Assembly (NCBI RefSeq): GCF_000147335.1
Contig: NC_014502.1
Location: 62,001-126,000 of the forward strand
Reading direction: 5' to 3'
Length of the DNA: 64,000 nt
From: Gloeothece verrucosa PCC 7822
Lineage (GTDB): Bacteria; Cyanobacteriota; Cyanobacteriia; Cyanobacteriales; Microcystaceae
Shown here one piece after another: positions 16,068-27,500 of the stretch; position 1 is the stretch's first letter; each line of letters starts with the position of its first letter. A model generated the notes under the pieces. It did not search any database. It saw nothing but the letters and a program-made list of their open reading frames with translations, and was not told the DNA's origin. A program made the translations under genes and the position numbers.

Positions 16068-16283
16068 ATGAGTCAATATTCAGGAACCCGACAAAAATCA
16101 CCCAGAAGACTACATGACCTTGATGGGAAGTTTACTCCTGATTATGCAGAAGAAACCAAGCGTCTTAGAAGTATGAGATTAACTGATACAGCCTGGAATC
16201 TTTTAGCAGAAATTGCCTCTAAAAATCAGATTACCAGAACCGAAGTTATTGAAATTTTTGCTAGAGGTGGAGATTTGTATTAA
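16068..16283 (+). CDS. Small ribbon-helix-helix-like DNA-binding protein
   Basis: 71 residues. The segment LRSMRLTDTAWNLLAEIASK followed by NQITRTEVIEIFARGG has the beta-strand then two-helix form of a ribbon-helix-helix repressor, preceded by a basic tail with HDLDGKFTPD. A related protein at 42350-42565 has IQGKFT...VRSLRLTDKTWKALG. Both genes have CCATGTAT-type repeats just upstream, which suggests autoregulation by binding them. It is the first gene inside the transposon's left end and probably controls transposition or is a passenger regulator. No enzymatic motif is present. Confidence 0.65.
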   Translation: MSQYSGTRQKSPRRLHDLDGKFTPDYAEETKRLRSMRLTDTAWNLLAEIASKNQITRTEVIEIFARGGDLY

Positions 16284-16287
16284 CTTC

Positions 16288-19255
16288 TTAAAAAGTTAAG
16301 CTCATATTTTCATTTAGGCTTGGAGGAATTTGTGTTAAATCGAGAAAATAATCTCCAAAACGCTTAATATGACTGGTTAAATAAGGACTTAAAGCGGAAA
16401 CATCTTCCCGATTTAACAAATATCCTTCTCGTTTAAGTTGCTGTAAAATTTCAGTTAGATCTACTACGTTCTGAAAAATGACTGCATTAGACACTAAGTC
16501 ATTATATTTAATTCGCTTTTCCATCTCCTCTCTATCATTAGTATTAATCACACTATCACCCCCAAAGAAAAACCATTTAGAAAAACCATGATAAGCTTCA
16601 ACTTTATTGGTCGCTGCTGTAATCTGTCGTCTCAATTGGGTATCAGAAATATATTCTAACAAAAAAAGAGTACGGATTACCCTTCCTAACTCTCTGAAAG
16701 CTTTGTATAACCGATTTTTGCGACTGTAGTTTCCTAATTTACGTAAAATAGATGCACTCTGAATTTTGCCAGTATGAATCGACAAAACTACTTGCATTAA
16801 ATCTGGCCAATGAGTCTTAATTAACTCCCAATTAACAACATCTTTAAATAAAGAATCAATGTGCTGATATACTGCCTCTTTATCAGGACGGTAAAAAATT
16901 AAGTCTTTCCAGTTACGAATCCTCGGCATTAATTTAATTCCTAATAAATAAGATAAAGCAAACACCGGAGTAGACTGGCCTTGAGTATCAGCATGAATGG
17001 TATTAGGTTGAAGTAAGGATTGATTTTGCAGGAGTCCCTCAATAATATAGACCGCCTCCCAAGTTCCACAGGGAATAAAATGACTAAATAAAGCAATATA
17101 TTTATCAGCTACATGATGATAAGCAATTCCCCCATAACCGCCATATCGAATGTGATATTCCGATAACAAATTTTGCTCTCTCACATCATATTTTGTTCCA
17201 TCGGCTGCTGCTGAATCACCTTGTCCCCATAGGCTCGGTAAATCTAAAACATTGTAGCGGTTAATAATATCGGTAATCGCTTTATTTAATTGCTCAATAC
17301 TGACATGACGACGATTAAGATTCATCAATATTTTAGCACTAACTATTCCTCTCATGTGCCGTGCGGCTTGAGTTGCGCCTAAATTACACCCATAGGTAAA
17401 AGTGGTCAGTAAGTAACGTTCTGTTGGATTTTCTAGTTTCGGGTCACTACCACTTAACGGCCCAAAATGTCGCGTAAAATTTGTCCAGTAATCTACATTA
17501 TATAAAATATCAATTAGATTTCGATTGGGAATTCTCTCAATAATAAGTGATTCTAAGTTTTTTAAAGTTTCACTTTTGGGACTAGCTGTAAATTTCTTTA
17601 AAATCGGTTCTCCATTTTCATTAATAATGACTTGTTCATTGGAAGGATAAGAGTCATCAATTTTAGTCGCTGTTTCAATAAGCAAATTTTTTAGAGAATT
17701 TACAAAGTCTTCAGCATTTTCAGGTAAGAGTAGGTTACAACAATATTGAGGGATGATTGATTGACACTCATCCCAGGAGAGTAATTGTTTTCTCCAATCT
17801 GCATAACTCGAACTCCCTTTTACACAAATGTCTCCTGATTTGAGTTCCGCCGCTAAGTAGGAAAAAACGCACACTTCAAAGTGACGACGGGCCAGTTTGG
17901 GGGTTGAACTTTTAGTCATCTTTACTAACTTCTGCCATTCTCTTGAAGCAAAAGATAAATCAACTTCTTCCGTTATCCATTCTCCTCGTTTATGACCATT
18001 CTCTAATAAAAAATTTAGAGCATTGAGCAATCGTTTATCGGTAGTGGTTGATTGCAGTTCTAGGACGTTAATTAAGCGAAGAAAAACTGAACGATGACTT
18101 TTGTAAAATCGCCAAAGAAGCGGATAATAATTATTTCCTTTATAAGCTGTCACCGCCTCACATTGACTTAATAATTCTTCAATTCCCCCTGATGCCGTCA
18201 GGGTCGATTGAACGGCTTTAAACATTTTTTTAGGCTTAAAAGATTTTTCTTGTTCAGAAAACACTTGTAAAATTTCTTGAAAAGTTGAAATAAGTTGGTC
18301 GCTAGTTTCGCCTTGGTTTTGTTTTAACTGCTCAAGTTTTTCTTGAGCTTTTTTGTGAATAGTTCCTATTCTTTTAAGAAACATTTCGACTAGATGGTCA
18401 CGAGTATGGGTTTGAGATTCATTAATTAAACACAAAACAAGAGTTAGGCGTTTAGCTTTTTTCATCTCTTTGACTGAAGCAGCATCTAATACTCTAGCTT
18501 CGGCTGCAAAGTGTTCTTTTTTGCTACTGGTAATATGTTGTAAATAAGAAGCTGTTTCTCCTAAAGACATCAACCATTTTAAATGAACTAATAAATCCCA
18601 ATCGGTGATTACGAGATGGACGTAATGGTAATTGCTTCAATTGGTTAAAAGGAGTAGTTTTTTCTGAAGGATGATTTTTTAATAGTCCATTGAGAGCCTC
18701 TATCATTTCTGGGGTTAATTGCTGAATTGTTGTTTCAAATAATTGTTGATTAACTTGGGTTCTCAAGTGATTAATTGTTCTATCTAATTCTCGGTAAGAT
18801 GGTAATTCGTAACGATTTTTGATTAACTCTTCAATGGCTATATTAATCAAATCGGCTGGGTTATCCCTGATATAAGCCGATTGAATGACCGTTTGTCTAA
18901 CTAAAAAACTCGCTTCTTGACTGTAAGGAATAACTTCAAGATAAGAACGAATTAAACGTCGGTGTCGATACAAAGTTCGAGGGGTTTCATATCCAATTTT
19001 TACTTTTTGCTCAAGGGACAATTCTTTTCTTAAATGCTCAGTAATTTGACTAGGGACATCATTCAGTTCTGGAAAATAGCCCAATCTTTGAAAAAGTTTT
19101 AATAAAACTATAAAGTTGAAATAATTCGTTTCTCCGCTTGTATGAGTTAATCCAAAATTCTTTTCTTCAAAGGTTGGAGTATAAATTTGTTTGAGTTCGC
19201 ACTTAGTATAATAACGTTTAAATCTTGGGTAAGCTGTTCTTTCTATTGAAGTCAC
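16288..19255 (-). pseudogene. tnpA: Tn3-family transposase TnpA, split by one frameshift
   Basis: Two frames cover one transposase of about 990 residues, the usual length. The front (18524-19255) starts MTSIERTAYPRFKRYY and continues to LPLRPSRN near 18610. The back (16288-18573) continues in the +1 frame with DWDLLVHLKWLMSLGETASY. The catalytic triad is intact: Asp in GQGDSAAADGTKYD, Asp in NTIHADTQGQS and Glu in ATNKVEAYHGFSKW. The N-terminal part is the DNA-end-binding region of the family. The shift falls around 18606-18612. The perfect ends and target duplication mean that an active enzyme made this insertion, so the frameshift is recent, an assembly error, or the enzyme was supplied in trans. 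Confidence 0.85.
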
Positions 19256-19306
19256 TTTGAAAGTAGGAATAAGGGATAAGAATGGCTATTATCCTATAAA
19301 TTGAGG

Positions 19307-19925
19307 TTAGTCTGTCCAAAAAGATTCAAATCTTTGAGGGGACATTTGAGTGTAACGAACTGTATGGTGAATATTTTTGTGTCCTAAATAGTCTTGAATA
19401 GCTCTGGTATCATGACCTTGTGAGGCCAAGTAGTAACCACAGGCGTGCCGTAGTTGATGAGGATGAACGGGTTCGGGTATTCCCGCTAATTCTCCGGCTC
19501 TGGCGACAAGATGACGAATCGTTCTGGTGGACAGAGGCGCTTTGCGCTCGGAAACGAACACATACTGAGTTAGAGGGTAATCCCGTTGAATTTGACGTAA
19601 CGCTCTCAATTCAGGAGAACGTAAAGGATGAATGGTATCATGACCGTGCTTAACCCGATGAATTTCGATATAACCTCCTGATAAATCAATTTGTGACCAT
19701 TTAAGAGAGATTAACTCGGCTGTTCGCAGTCCGTGCCGAAACATTAGAAGTATAATGGCGCTCATCTCGAACTCCATGCCTCCCAACTTTTCGAGCAGCA
19801 ATGAGCATTGCTTCGACTTCTGATGGACGCAAATATTCTCGCTCTCGTTGTGATGAATGTTTGGCAGGGGGAGAGTGAAAAGAAAACTTTGCCGAAAACG
19901 GAAGTTGGGACCCTGAACTCAACAT
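19307..19925 (-). pseudogene. Tyrosine site-specific recombinase (TnpI-like resolvase), split by one frameshift
   Basis: The N-terminal frame (from ATG 19925) reads to EAMLIAARKVGRHGVRD near 19768. The C-terminal frame (19307-19801) continues with AIILLMFRHGLRTAELISLK. The catalytic residues are present: Arg in HGLRTAEL, His-x-x-Arg in HQLRHACGYY, His in LGHKNIHHT and Tyr in RYTQMS. At about 200 residues the protein is short, essentially a catalytic domain with a small N-terminal part. In Tn3-type elements such enzymes resolve cointegrates at an internal site; the CATGTATATAC repeats near its promoter are candidates for that site. Confidence 0.8.
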
Positions 19926-20006
19926 AAGTCAAAGCCTCATGACAATGTTTCTACTTCTATCTTACTTTGCCTAAAAGGATACGAACTAGGCAAAGTTGAC
20001 CTCTCT

Positions 20007-20075
20007 GTATATACATGGTGTAAGACCCTATTCACCCCACTGAGCATTTTTCCTCAAGACTTGGTATATACATGG
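20007..20075. promoter_or_regulatory. Two GTATATACATGG sites upstream of the recombinase gene
   Basis: The inverse of the left-end motif occurs at 20007-20018 and 20064-20075, 57 bp apart, between the recombinase gene start (19925, minus) and the right terminal repeat. They may mark its promoter operator or the internal resolution site of the transposon. Confidence 0.6.
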
Positions 20076-20083
20076 CTATTTAC

Positions 20084-20130
20084 AAAACTTTACATCGTGT
20101 CCTATTTTGCACGTATCCTGTCCATACCCC
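20084..20130. repeat. Right terminal inverted repeat of the Tn3-family element
   Basis: 47 bp, the exact inverse of 15951-15997, followed by the GTTTT target duplication at 20131-20135. Confidence 0.95.
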
Positions 20131-20736
20131 GTTTTAGGGGGATTGGTAAAGCGATCTCCTCTTCCTCTCCGGTCATTCAAGGCAGCGCCTTGACAATCTC
20201 CTTAGAGACGGTTAATCAATCTTTGTGCATCATAAGGCCATCCTTTTTTGGGAGCCGCTTTTAAAATTTCTTGCAGTAGGTGAAGGACCTCAGTTCTTTT
20301 CTCAGCTAACTGTTCTTGGTTTAAAATTTTTGAAAATTAACACAGTGAACGCGGCTTATTCATTTCTCCTTAAAATAGTATTTTTGTTCTGTTTCCAAGG
20401 TGAGGAAATATTCAAGATGCGGCTTGGAACAACTTATAGCAGCTAAAATTTTTGGACATAAATAAAGTTAACATAGCAAACTTTATTTATGTCCAGGTAC
20501 TTAAATAGGGCCATATAAACAAAATCAAGGATTATTTATGACTTTAGAATTTACAACTATTTTTATTTAACCTAATAATTAGGATATAAAAATGATTTTC
20601 GTGCGCTCATTATTCTTGTGTCTAACTCGAATAAAAGTGGCTTTTTTTGAAAAAATCAAGAGTTATCAATAAAAGTTTACAGTCCCGAAACTTACAAAAA
20701 AAACATCAAGTCTAAGCCACTTATATCTCACTCAGG
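20131..20736. other. Gene-poor region with coding relic and a strong hairpin
   Basis: No intact gene. On the minus strand about 20205-20330 encodes an open relic without a start (NQEQLAEKRTEVLHLLQEIL, ending AQRLINRL). A 16-bp perfect stem GGACATAAATAAAGTT / AACTTTATTTATGTCC with a 9-nt loop lies at 20454-20494; it has no T-run and is not a standard terminator. AAGTGGCT and AGCCACTT occur about 80 bp apart near 20635-20720, downstream of the PEP-CTERM gene, and could form its transcript end. Confidence 0.45.
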
Positions 20737-21447
20737 TTACGATAAGTTACGTTTAAAAACCGTACCCAATAAAGCCGCAGTAGCTACTCCTAACAAGGTC
20801 AAAGGTTCAGGAACAGAAGTAACACTGATGTTATCTATTAATAAAGCCGAATTAACCGCCGTATCTCCACTGTCTGTTTTATCCACATCTACCACTCCAA
20901 ATCCTAATAGATAAATTCCTGCTGCTTGTACTGTAATAGAAGCTGTTTTATAGCCTGTTTCTCGACTTAATCGAGTAAATAAACTGAGGTTAGCCGCTTC
21001 AGTTGTATCAGCGAGAGGAGTGAATCCATTTAAAACAAAAAACCCTAAATCATTATAACTATTTTCACTAGGGTCTTGATCCGTTAAAAAGTTCCAAGAG
21101 AAGCTAATTATATCTCCCGCCTTAAGAGTAACAGTTTGCTTAATGGCAGAACCTTCTGTCACTCCTAAGTCAGTTAAACTTCCGACAGTGAGTCCCAAAA
21201 AGTTTTCTAAATCTGAACCCCCTACTCCGGTTGTATCCTGTAGGGTTTCTAACACCGCTTGATAAGTCCCATCTTGAGGAGTTACGCCAAAATTAGCATC
21301 TTCTACTGTTACTTGACCGGCTGTTGACCAAGATTGGAAGTTTCCGCTTTCAAAACTACTATTTAAAACAGCCGCACTGACTTTGAGTACATCACCAAAA
21401 ACTAAAGCCGCTACTGAACTTAAAGTTAACAAAGTTAGTTTTAACAT
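20737..21447 (-). CDS. PEP-CTERM sorting-domain protein
   Basis: 236 residues. A signal peptide-like start (MLKLTLLTLSSVAALVFGDV) is followed by a beta-rich exported domain beginning SSFESGNFQSWSTAG, a form common in cyanobacterial PEP-CTERM proteins of carbohydrate-binding or jelly-roll type. The C terminus has the sorting signal VPEPLTLLGVATAALLG, then VFKRNLS, i.e. a PEP motif, a hydrophobic segment and a basic tail. Such proteins are cut by exosortase and linked to surface polysaccharide. It lies 94 bp downstream of the giant CARDB/RTX protein gene on the same strand and may share its transcript. Confidence 0.85.
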   Translation of the reverse strand: MLKLTLLTLSSVAALVFGDVLKVSAAVLNSSFESGNFQSWSTAGQVTVEDANFGVTPQDGTYQAVLETLQDTTGVGGSDLENFLGLTVGSLTDLGVTEGSAIKQTVTLKAGDIISFSWNFLTDQDPSENSYNDLGFFVLNGFTPLADTTEAANLSLFTRLSRETGYKTASITVQAAGIYLLGFGVVDVDKTDSGDTAVNSALLIDNISVTSVPEPLTLLGVATAALLGTVFKRNLS

Positions 21448-21541
21448 AATTTTCTAGCTCCTTAAAAATTGTATTTAACAGGAAAGAAGGGAATTAATTA
21501 CAAGCTGTTTATTCCCTGTCGAATTAATCGGCAAAACGATT

Positions 21542-24500
21542 TTAGGTAGTTATTAAAAAGTCATTATTATCCAATTGAGGAATTGTCGTTAAGGTAGCTA
21601 ACAAACCGCCACTTCCCAATCCGCTCACATTTCCATTTTGATTATACAATAAATTACCAGTGGATGAGTTGTAAATTATTTTAGCAGACTGAGTTGAGCT
21701 TACGGCAGTTTCTTCAGCTACATTAACATTGATAATCGCCAGTTCCTCAGTTAGCAAATTGCTATTCACAGGACTTAATAAAGCCACAAAGGACAACTTA
21801 CTTAAGACAATCTTATCGCTGCCTTTGGTAAAATCGGTTATAGTATCCACACCAAAAGCACTCTCAGCAAAAACCGCTCCGCTTCCAAATAGGAATTGAT
21901 CATTTCCTTCTCCACCTGTGAGAGTATCATTGCCGGCTCCTCCTACTAAAGTATCATTGCCATTGCCTCCTATTAAACTATCATTACCGGCTAATCCTTT
22001 GAGTAAATTATTGCCGCTATTTCCCGTAATAGTATTATCGAGTTCATTGCCGGTTCCATTAATATTTGCTGTCCCCGTTAAAATCAAGTCCTCCACATTC
22101 GCGGGAAGAGTGTAACTCACTGAAGATTGTATTTTATCTTGACCTTCGGAGGCATTTTCAATGACGACATCTCGGTTACTATCAACAATGTAAAGGTCAT
22201 TACCAGCTTTTCCAATTAATCTATCACCTCCCAGTCCACCATCGAGAACATCATCGTTAGATGTGCCGCTAAGTGTATCATTATTAGCTCCTCCTTTGAG
22301 CAAATTTAAAACCGTAATTTGAAAGCTATTATTAACACTAGCTCCTTGGCTATCAGTGGCGATAACCGTTAATGAATAAATGCCAGAATCATTAAGGGTT
22401 GGTGTTCCACTAAAGGTTTGTGTGGCGGCATTAAAGTTTAACCAATTGGGTAAATTATTAGTGCTATAAGTTAGGGTATCTCTTAAATCGATATCGCTAA
22501 AAGTATTAGCGGCTAGGGTAAAGTTAAACGGTTGTTCTTCGGTTAGAGTGAAGTTGGGAATAGTTTGATTAACAAAAGGTGCATCGTTAACGGGGTTAAC
22601 GGTGATGTTAAAGCTTGTGGTGGAGATGGTTCCTCCTGCGCCATCAGAAACGGTAAAGCTGAAGCTGTCGTTAGTGGTTTCGCTGCCATTGTGAGCATAA
22701 CTGAGGAGGTTATTGTTGATATCTGCTTGAGTAAAGGTGCTATTGAGGCCGAGTTGAGTTCCGTTGAGTAAAATGATTCCCTGAGTCGGTAATCCGGTTA
22801 TAGTGTAGGTGAGTTCGGTGGGACTATTATCAGTATCGGTAACTTGTAACTGGGTTAGGGTAATTAAACCTGTGCTGGCTTCATTTAAGGTAAGTCCGTT
22901 ATTAGCGGCGAGGATAGGAGCAATATTAGTGACTGTCTCTAAAATTTGGGTAGTTGCGCCAGGGTTAGGGGGAATTTCTTGAGTATTACCGGCGTTGTCT
23001 GTTGCAACGACTTTGAAGGCGTATGTATGGCCGACTTCGCCAATATAGGAAGCTTCTGTTAGGGTAGTTTGAGTTAACCAAGGGGTAAACGCGCTTCCGT
23101 TATCGGAGACGTAAACCGTATAGTAAGCTATTCCTGAACCGTTATTATCATCCCCGCCACTCCAACTAACCACGAATTCTCCAGGTGCAACGGAAGTGGG
23201 AAGAGGGTTAAGGGTGCTAGAAGGTTTACCCGCATCGAGGGTGTTAAAGATGGGTGGAGTGCTGATGGGTTCGTTAATGTCAAAAATAATTGTTGCTTGT
23301 GCGTCGATGACTGTACCTGTGGTGACGTTACGTTTAGGACGAATTGTATAATTAACAAACCCTTCCCCTTGCGGAGAACTGAGATTAGGAGGCAAAAAGC
23401 CCTTCAACGCTTCGATGGGGGGTTCTCCGGTTGTTGGATCGATTGATGTAAATTCCCAAAAAATTTCGCCCGTTTCTATGTTAATTCCTGTAGAGACATC
23501 GACGAAAATTCCTAGACTTTCGACAAGATCGAGGCGAGTTTGGTAGAAAGCGCGGTTATCTGGAACATCAACAAATATTTCACCAAATCCAAAATCTCCA
23601 ACTCTAAATGAACGGAAATCTAGGTCATTATCCAGTTGTTGAGTAATGCGTACTGTTTGGGCTGGTGCAGTGGCAAAAATTGGGTCATTCTCGAAGCGAA
23701 TGGTGTAAGCGAGTGGATAACTAGCAGTAATCCAACGTTGTTCACCAAAACCTTGAGGTCCGATTATATCGTTTGGATCTACAGAAGTCGGACGATTAAT
23801 CTCGTCTCTATCATCTTTATCCTCACGCCTATTCTTAGAGTTATCCTTTTTATCATCTTTATCATCAGGATCATCCTTTTTATCATCAGGATCATCCTTA
23901 AGATTAACGGAAAAGTCAGAAGATTTAAGATCTACTTTGAATTCACTTGTAAAAGGAACACTAAAAGCGCGACCATTTTGTTCAAGAAATTTTACTTGCT
24001 CAAGTTTTTCTCCATAGATATCATCTCGATCAAAATCAACTGTATCCCCAATAGTTACATTAATGTCAAAAGTCAGTTGAGCTTGATTAGAACTTGCAGG
24101 AATAGTAACTTTAGCCGAGACTTTAACTTGGCGAAAATCAGGAATACGTGCTAGAGGACTTCCAGGTTTGCTAATGTCACCGTTATTGTTAGAACCGGCA
24201 AGGGCAAGGGCTAAACCTTCTTTAAAATCCCATTTTCCCGAGCTTTGTTCGGCTCCTTGAGTATTTAATAAATCTTGAGCAGGAATAGTGAGAGAAGTTG
24301 AATTCGGCAAATTAGAATTGAGCGAAAAAAGCTGGGTTATTTCTGAATGATTTTTGTCAAAGATTCTAGAGACGTATAGATCTTTTATAGCCGTGGAAAC
24401 TTGATTGGTAATAGTATCAATATTATCTTTGATGACCGCATTATTTTTAAAATAATTAGACACCACGCTTCCATCTTTAAAAGCAATGATATCGTTGGGA

Positions 24501-27500
24501 CTGGTAGAATTAAAATATTTGGTGTAAAGCTCCTGAACCGCTTTGAAATCAGCACCTCCATTACCACCAACTAAAGCAACAGCCGCAAGTATAAGATTAT
24601 GTGCAATCTTGCCCTCTAAAAGATCAAAATATAGATTAGTGGCACTGTTAACAATAGAATCGAGTGATTCTGGCGTAACTTCTCCAGCCCTGCTAATAGC
24701 ATTATTAACAGCCTCTTTGAAAATGGATTCAGCAATAGGAGCGTTACTAAGAGCCTGTCGAATCCTTCCCTCAATCTCTCCAATCAAAGGATCACGATCG
24801 GGAATTTCAGCATTAGCTACCCTTAAAGAACTTTCTTCAACCTCAAAAGCCAAAGGCTCAACATTATTTGGGGTTCTTGAGAGCATCACAGAAAAAGTTT
24901 CAGTGTTGGATAAATTAAATGTCAGAGTTTCATTAGCCGCAACAGTAACTTCATTAGTAAAGCTTTCTAAACTATCAGGTAAATAAGTTCTGACAATATA
25001 AGTTCCTGCTTCCAGTCCGGTAAATTTGAAATTACCATCACTATCAGCTTGAGTTGCTGCAATAAGTTCATCATTTTGATAAACACCAATTAACGCTTTA
25101 GAAATCGGCTGATTATTTTCATTTTCTACCTCACCCATAATCGTTGCTCCGTTACCAATCTCCAGGGATAATCCTGAGATCACCTCACCCGAGGTAATTG
25201 TAGTAGTTGGCGGTGCTGACTCAAAAGCCCCAGAGCCAACTTGATAAGTATAAGTTCCAGGAGATAAATTGACTAAGGTAAATGAACCGTCATTAAGGGT
25301 AATTGTCTCAAACTGCTCAGAAGTTTCAGTATTGGTAACTATAACGGTACGTCCTGAAAGATCGACGTTAAGGTCTTTAGCAATTAAAATACCACTAATA
25401 GAAGTGCTAACAGCCGCTCGAGCTTTTTTCAGTTCGAGTGCCAACAAAGCACCAACATCATCTGAACTTCCCAATTCTTCCGGCAGTAAAATTGAGTTTT
25501 CAGAGAGCATCCGTAGATAATCTCCATTAGTTGTTCCTACTTGAGCAATAAGCTGATTAAAAATTGGCTCAAATTCTTCATCTGTCATCCCTGCTGGAGT
25601 CAAAGATTCTCTTAACGAATTCCAGTCGAAGAAAGCTTCTAAATTTTTATAAATGCGATTAACACTAACACTATAATTACCCGGTTGATTATTACTGTAA
25701 CTGAAAAAAGTGCGAGTTTCGCTCTGTCCAGGCCGTAAAATTCCTGGGGGACCTCCATTAGTATTTTGTCCCAAGAAAGTATAAGATGAACCGGCTGATG
25801 TGTCTCCAGGACTAAAACCAAATGGAACAGTATTTTCCACCAAAAGAACAGGAATAACGCCATCATTAAGACCAGTATTACCCCAGGTCACGGTAAAAGG
25901 ATAGGTGCGATTACGAGCTACTGAGTCAGGAGCATCCACTTGAGGTATTATTTGACTGCCACCCCCTGCCACAACTTCAAGTCCATCATTGACAATAATT
26001 TCAGTCCCTTCACTATTTTCAAAGATCACATCATAGAATCCAGGTGCTAATCCTTTAAGATCAAAGGTGGCATATAGTTCTGTAGAATCTTCATAAAATA
26101 TATTGACCGCTTCTCGTTCTCCCTGAACCTCATCAACTAAACGAGCAACGACAGAGCGATCAAATTTAGCACCATTAATTTTTAGGGTTAAATTACCAAC
26201 ATTGCCTCCTTGTCCGTAGCTAGTATCAAATACTGAAAATTCTACCAATTCAGCTTTGATATTGAAATTAGGAGAGCTATTAGATACTTGGTTTCCAAAA
26301 GCACGAATATAATAAGTCCCTGCTTCAGTAGTCGGAATGACAATGCGAGGATCTGGGTTAAAAGGCTCAATTGAGGCAAAATCAAAAGTTGTACGGTCGG
26401 GAATTTTTTCAAAACTTACATATAACTCATTGAAACCATTTAAGGCTTCACTGTCCAACTCCAATAATAATGTCTCGCCAGCCGGTACATCCACTCGATA
26501 ATAAACTGACTGTTTTTGTCCTAAAACTCCGGTATCCGGTGTTCCTAAGTTTAAGCTCTCAACATCGAGAGTAAACTTCTCTAAAGAAGCTCCAATATTA
26601 TTTGTCTCGCTAGTTTCAGGTAAATTGTTGCGAATATCACTCCGAACGATGACATAGTAATCTCCTGTAGCTACTCCGGGTAAAGTTGCTGTTACTGTTT
26701 TGTTGTAGCTTCCCCCTGCACTCACTGGGCCTGTGTGAGAAACACGCCCAAAGAAAACATCATTGACATCCCATTGAGCATCCTGGGAAATATACACTGT
26801 ATCTTCCCAAGTCCCGATCGCCTCATTAGCCCCTTGATTGACTACGCTATAACTAATCGTGGCACTTTGTCCAGGAATACCGTTAGAAGGAATGGTGATT
26901 GTTCCCACAACGAGATCGGCAGGAGAAGGTAAAATAATTTCTGTCGAAAGCCCATCATAATTAGTGTTGTTTGATTCTCCAGTCCTTTCATAAACACTAT
27001 TTCCGCCATCTGTGACCATGAAAACATAATAAAGTCCTGCTAATCCACGGGGAAGATTAAAGTTTTGAGTAATGGTGTAACTATCCCCGCTATCGAGTCC
27101 CCCTGTCTGATTGCGATACCCTAAATAAACATCACTGTTGCGATCAAATATTTGGTCACGGGATAAATAAACAGCATCATACCAGTTTTGTCCTGTATTT
27201 ACCCCATTATTAACAACCGTCCAAGTCAAACTCAGGGGTTGACCGGCTATTGCTTGTTCTGGTGCATCCACTGATTGAACGGTTAAATCTGTAACCGGAC
27301 TTAAACTAATAGTTATTGTGTTACTGCTGGCTTTATCATTATTATTTTCTAATGCTCCCTCAATAACATTATTATCTTGGTCTGTGCGAACTAAGACAGA
27401 ATAATTTCCGTTGAGATCCACAGGAATCTTAAATGTTCCGGATGCGGTATAATTGCTAGCAGGTTCTAACAAACCTGAATGATAAACAGACCCTAAGCGA

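Larger units (their letters stand above)
15951..20130. mobile_element. Complete Tn3-family transposon with 47-bp perfect inverted repeats and 5-bp target duplication
   Basis: The left end 15951-15997 (begins GGGGTATGGACAGGATACGT) and the right end 20084-20130 are exact inverse copies over 47 bp. The 5 bp on either side are GTTTT (15946-15950 and 20131-20135), the 5-bp duplication made by Tn3-type transposases. The 4,180-bp element carries, left to right, a small DNA-binding protein (+), a TnpA-type transposase (-) and a tyrosine recombinase (-), the last likely resolving cointegrates like TnpI of Tn4430-type elements. Both minus-strand genes are frameshifted. Pairs of a CCATGTATATAC motif lie inside each end. 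Confidence 0.95.

Noticed and set aside
23636..24154. 172-codon plus-strand ORF inside the giant gene
   Set aside because: It is fully antisense to the giant protein frame, has a low-complexity Ile-rich composition caused by the opposite-strand Asp/Lys repeats, and has no ribosome binding site.
24543..24986. 147-codon plus-strand ORF inside the giant gene
   Set aside because: Antisense shadow with a Ser/Ala/Leu-rich translation typical of reverse reading; no independent support.
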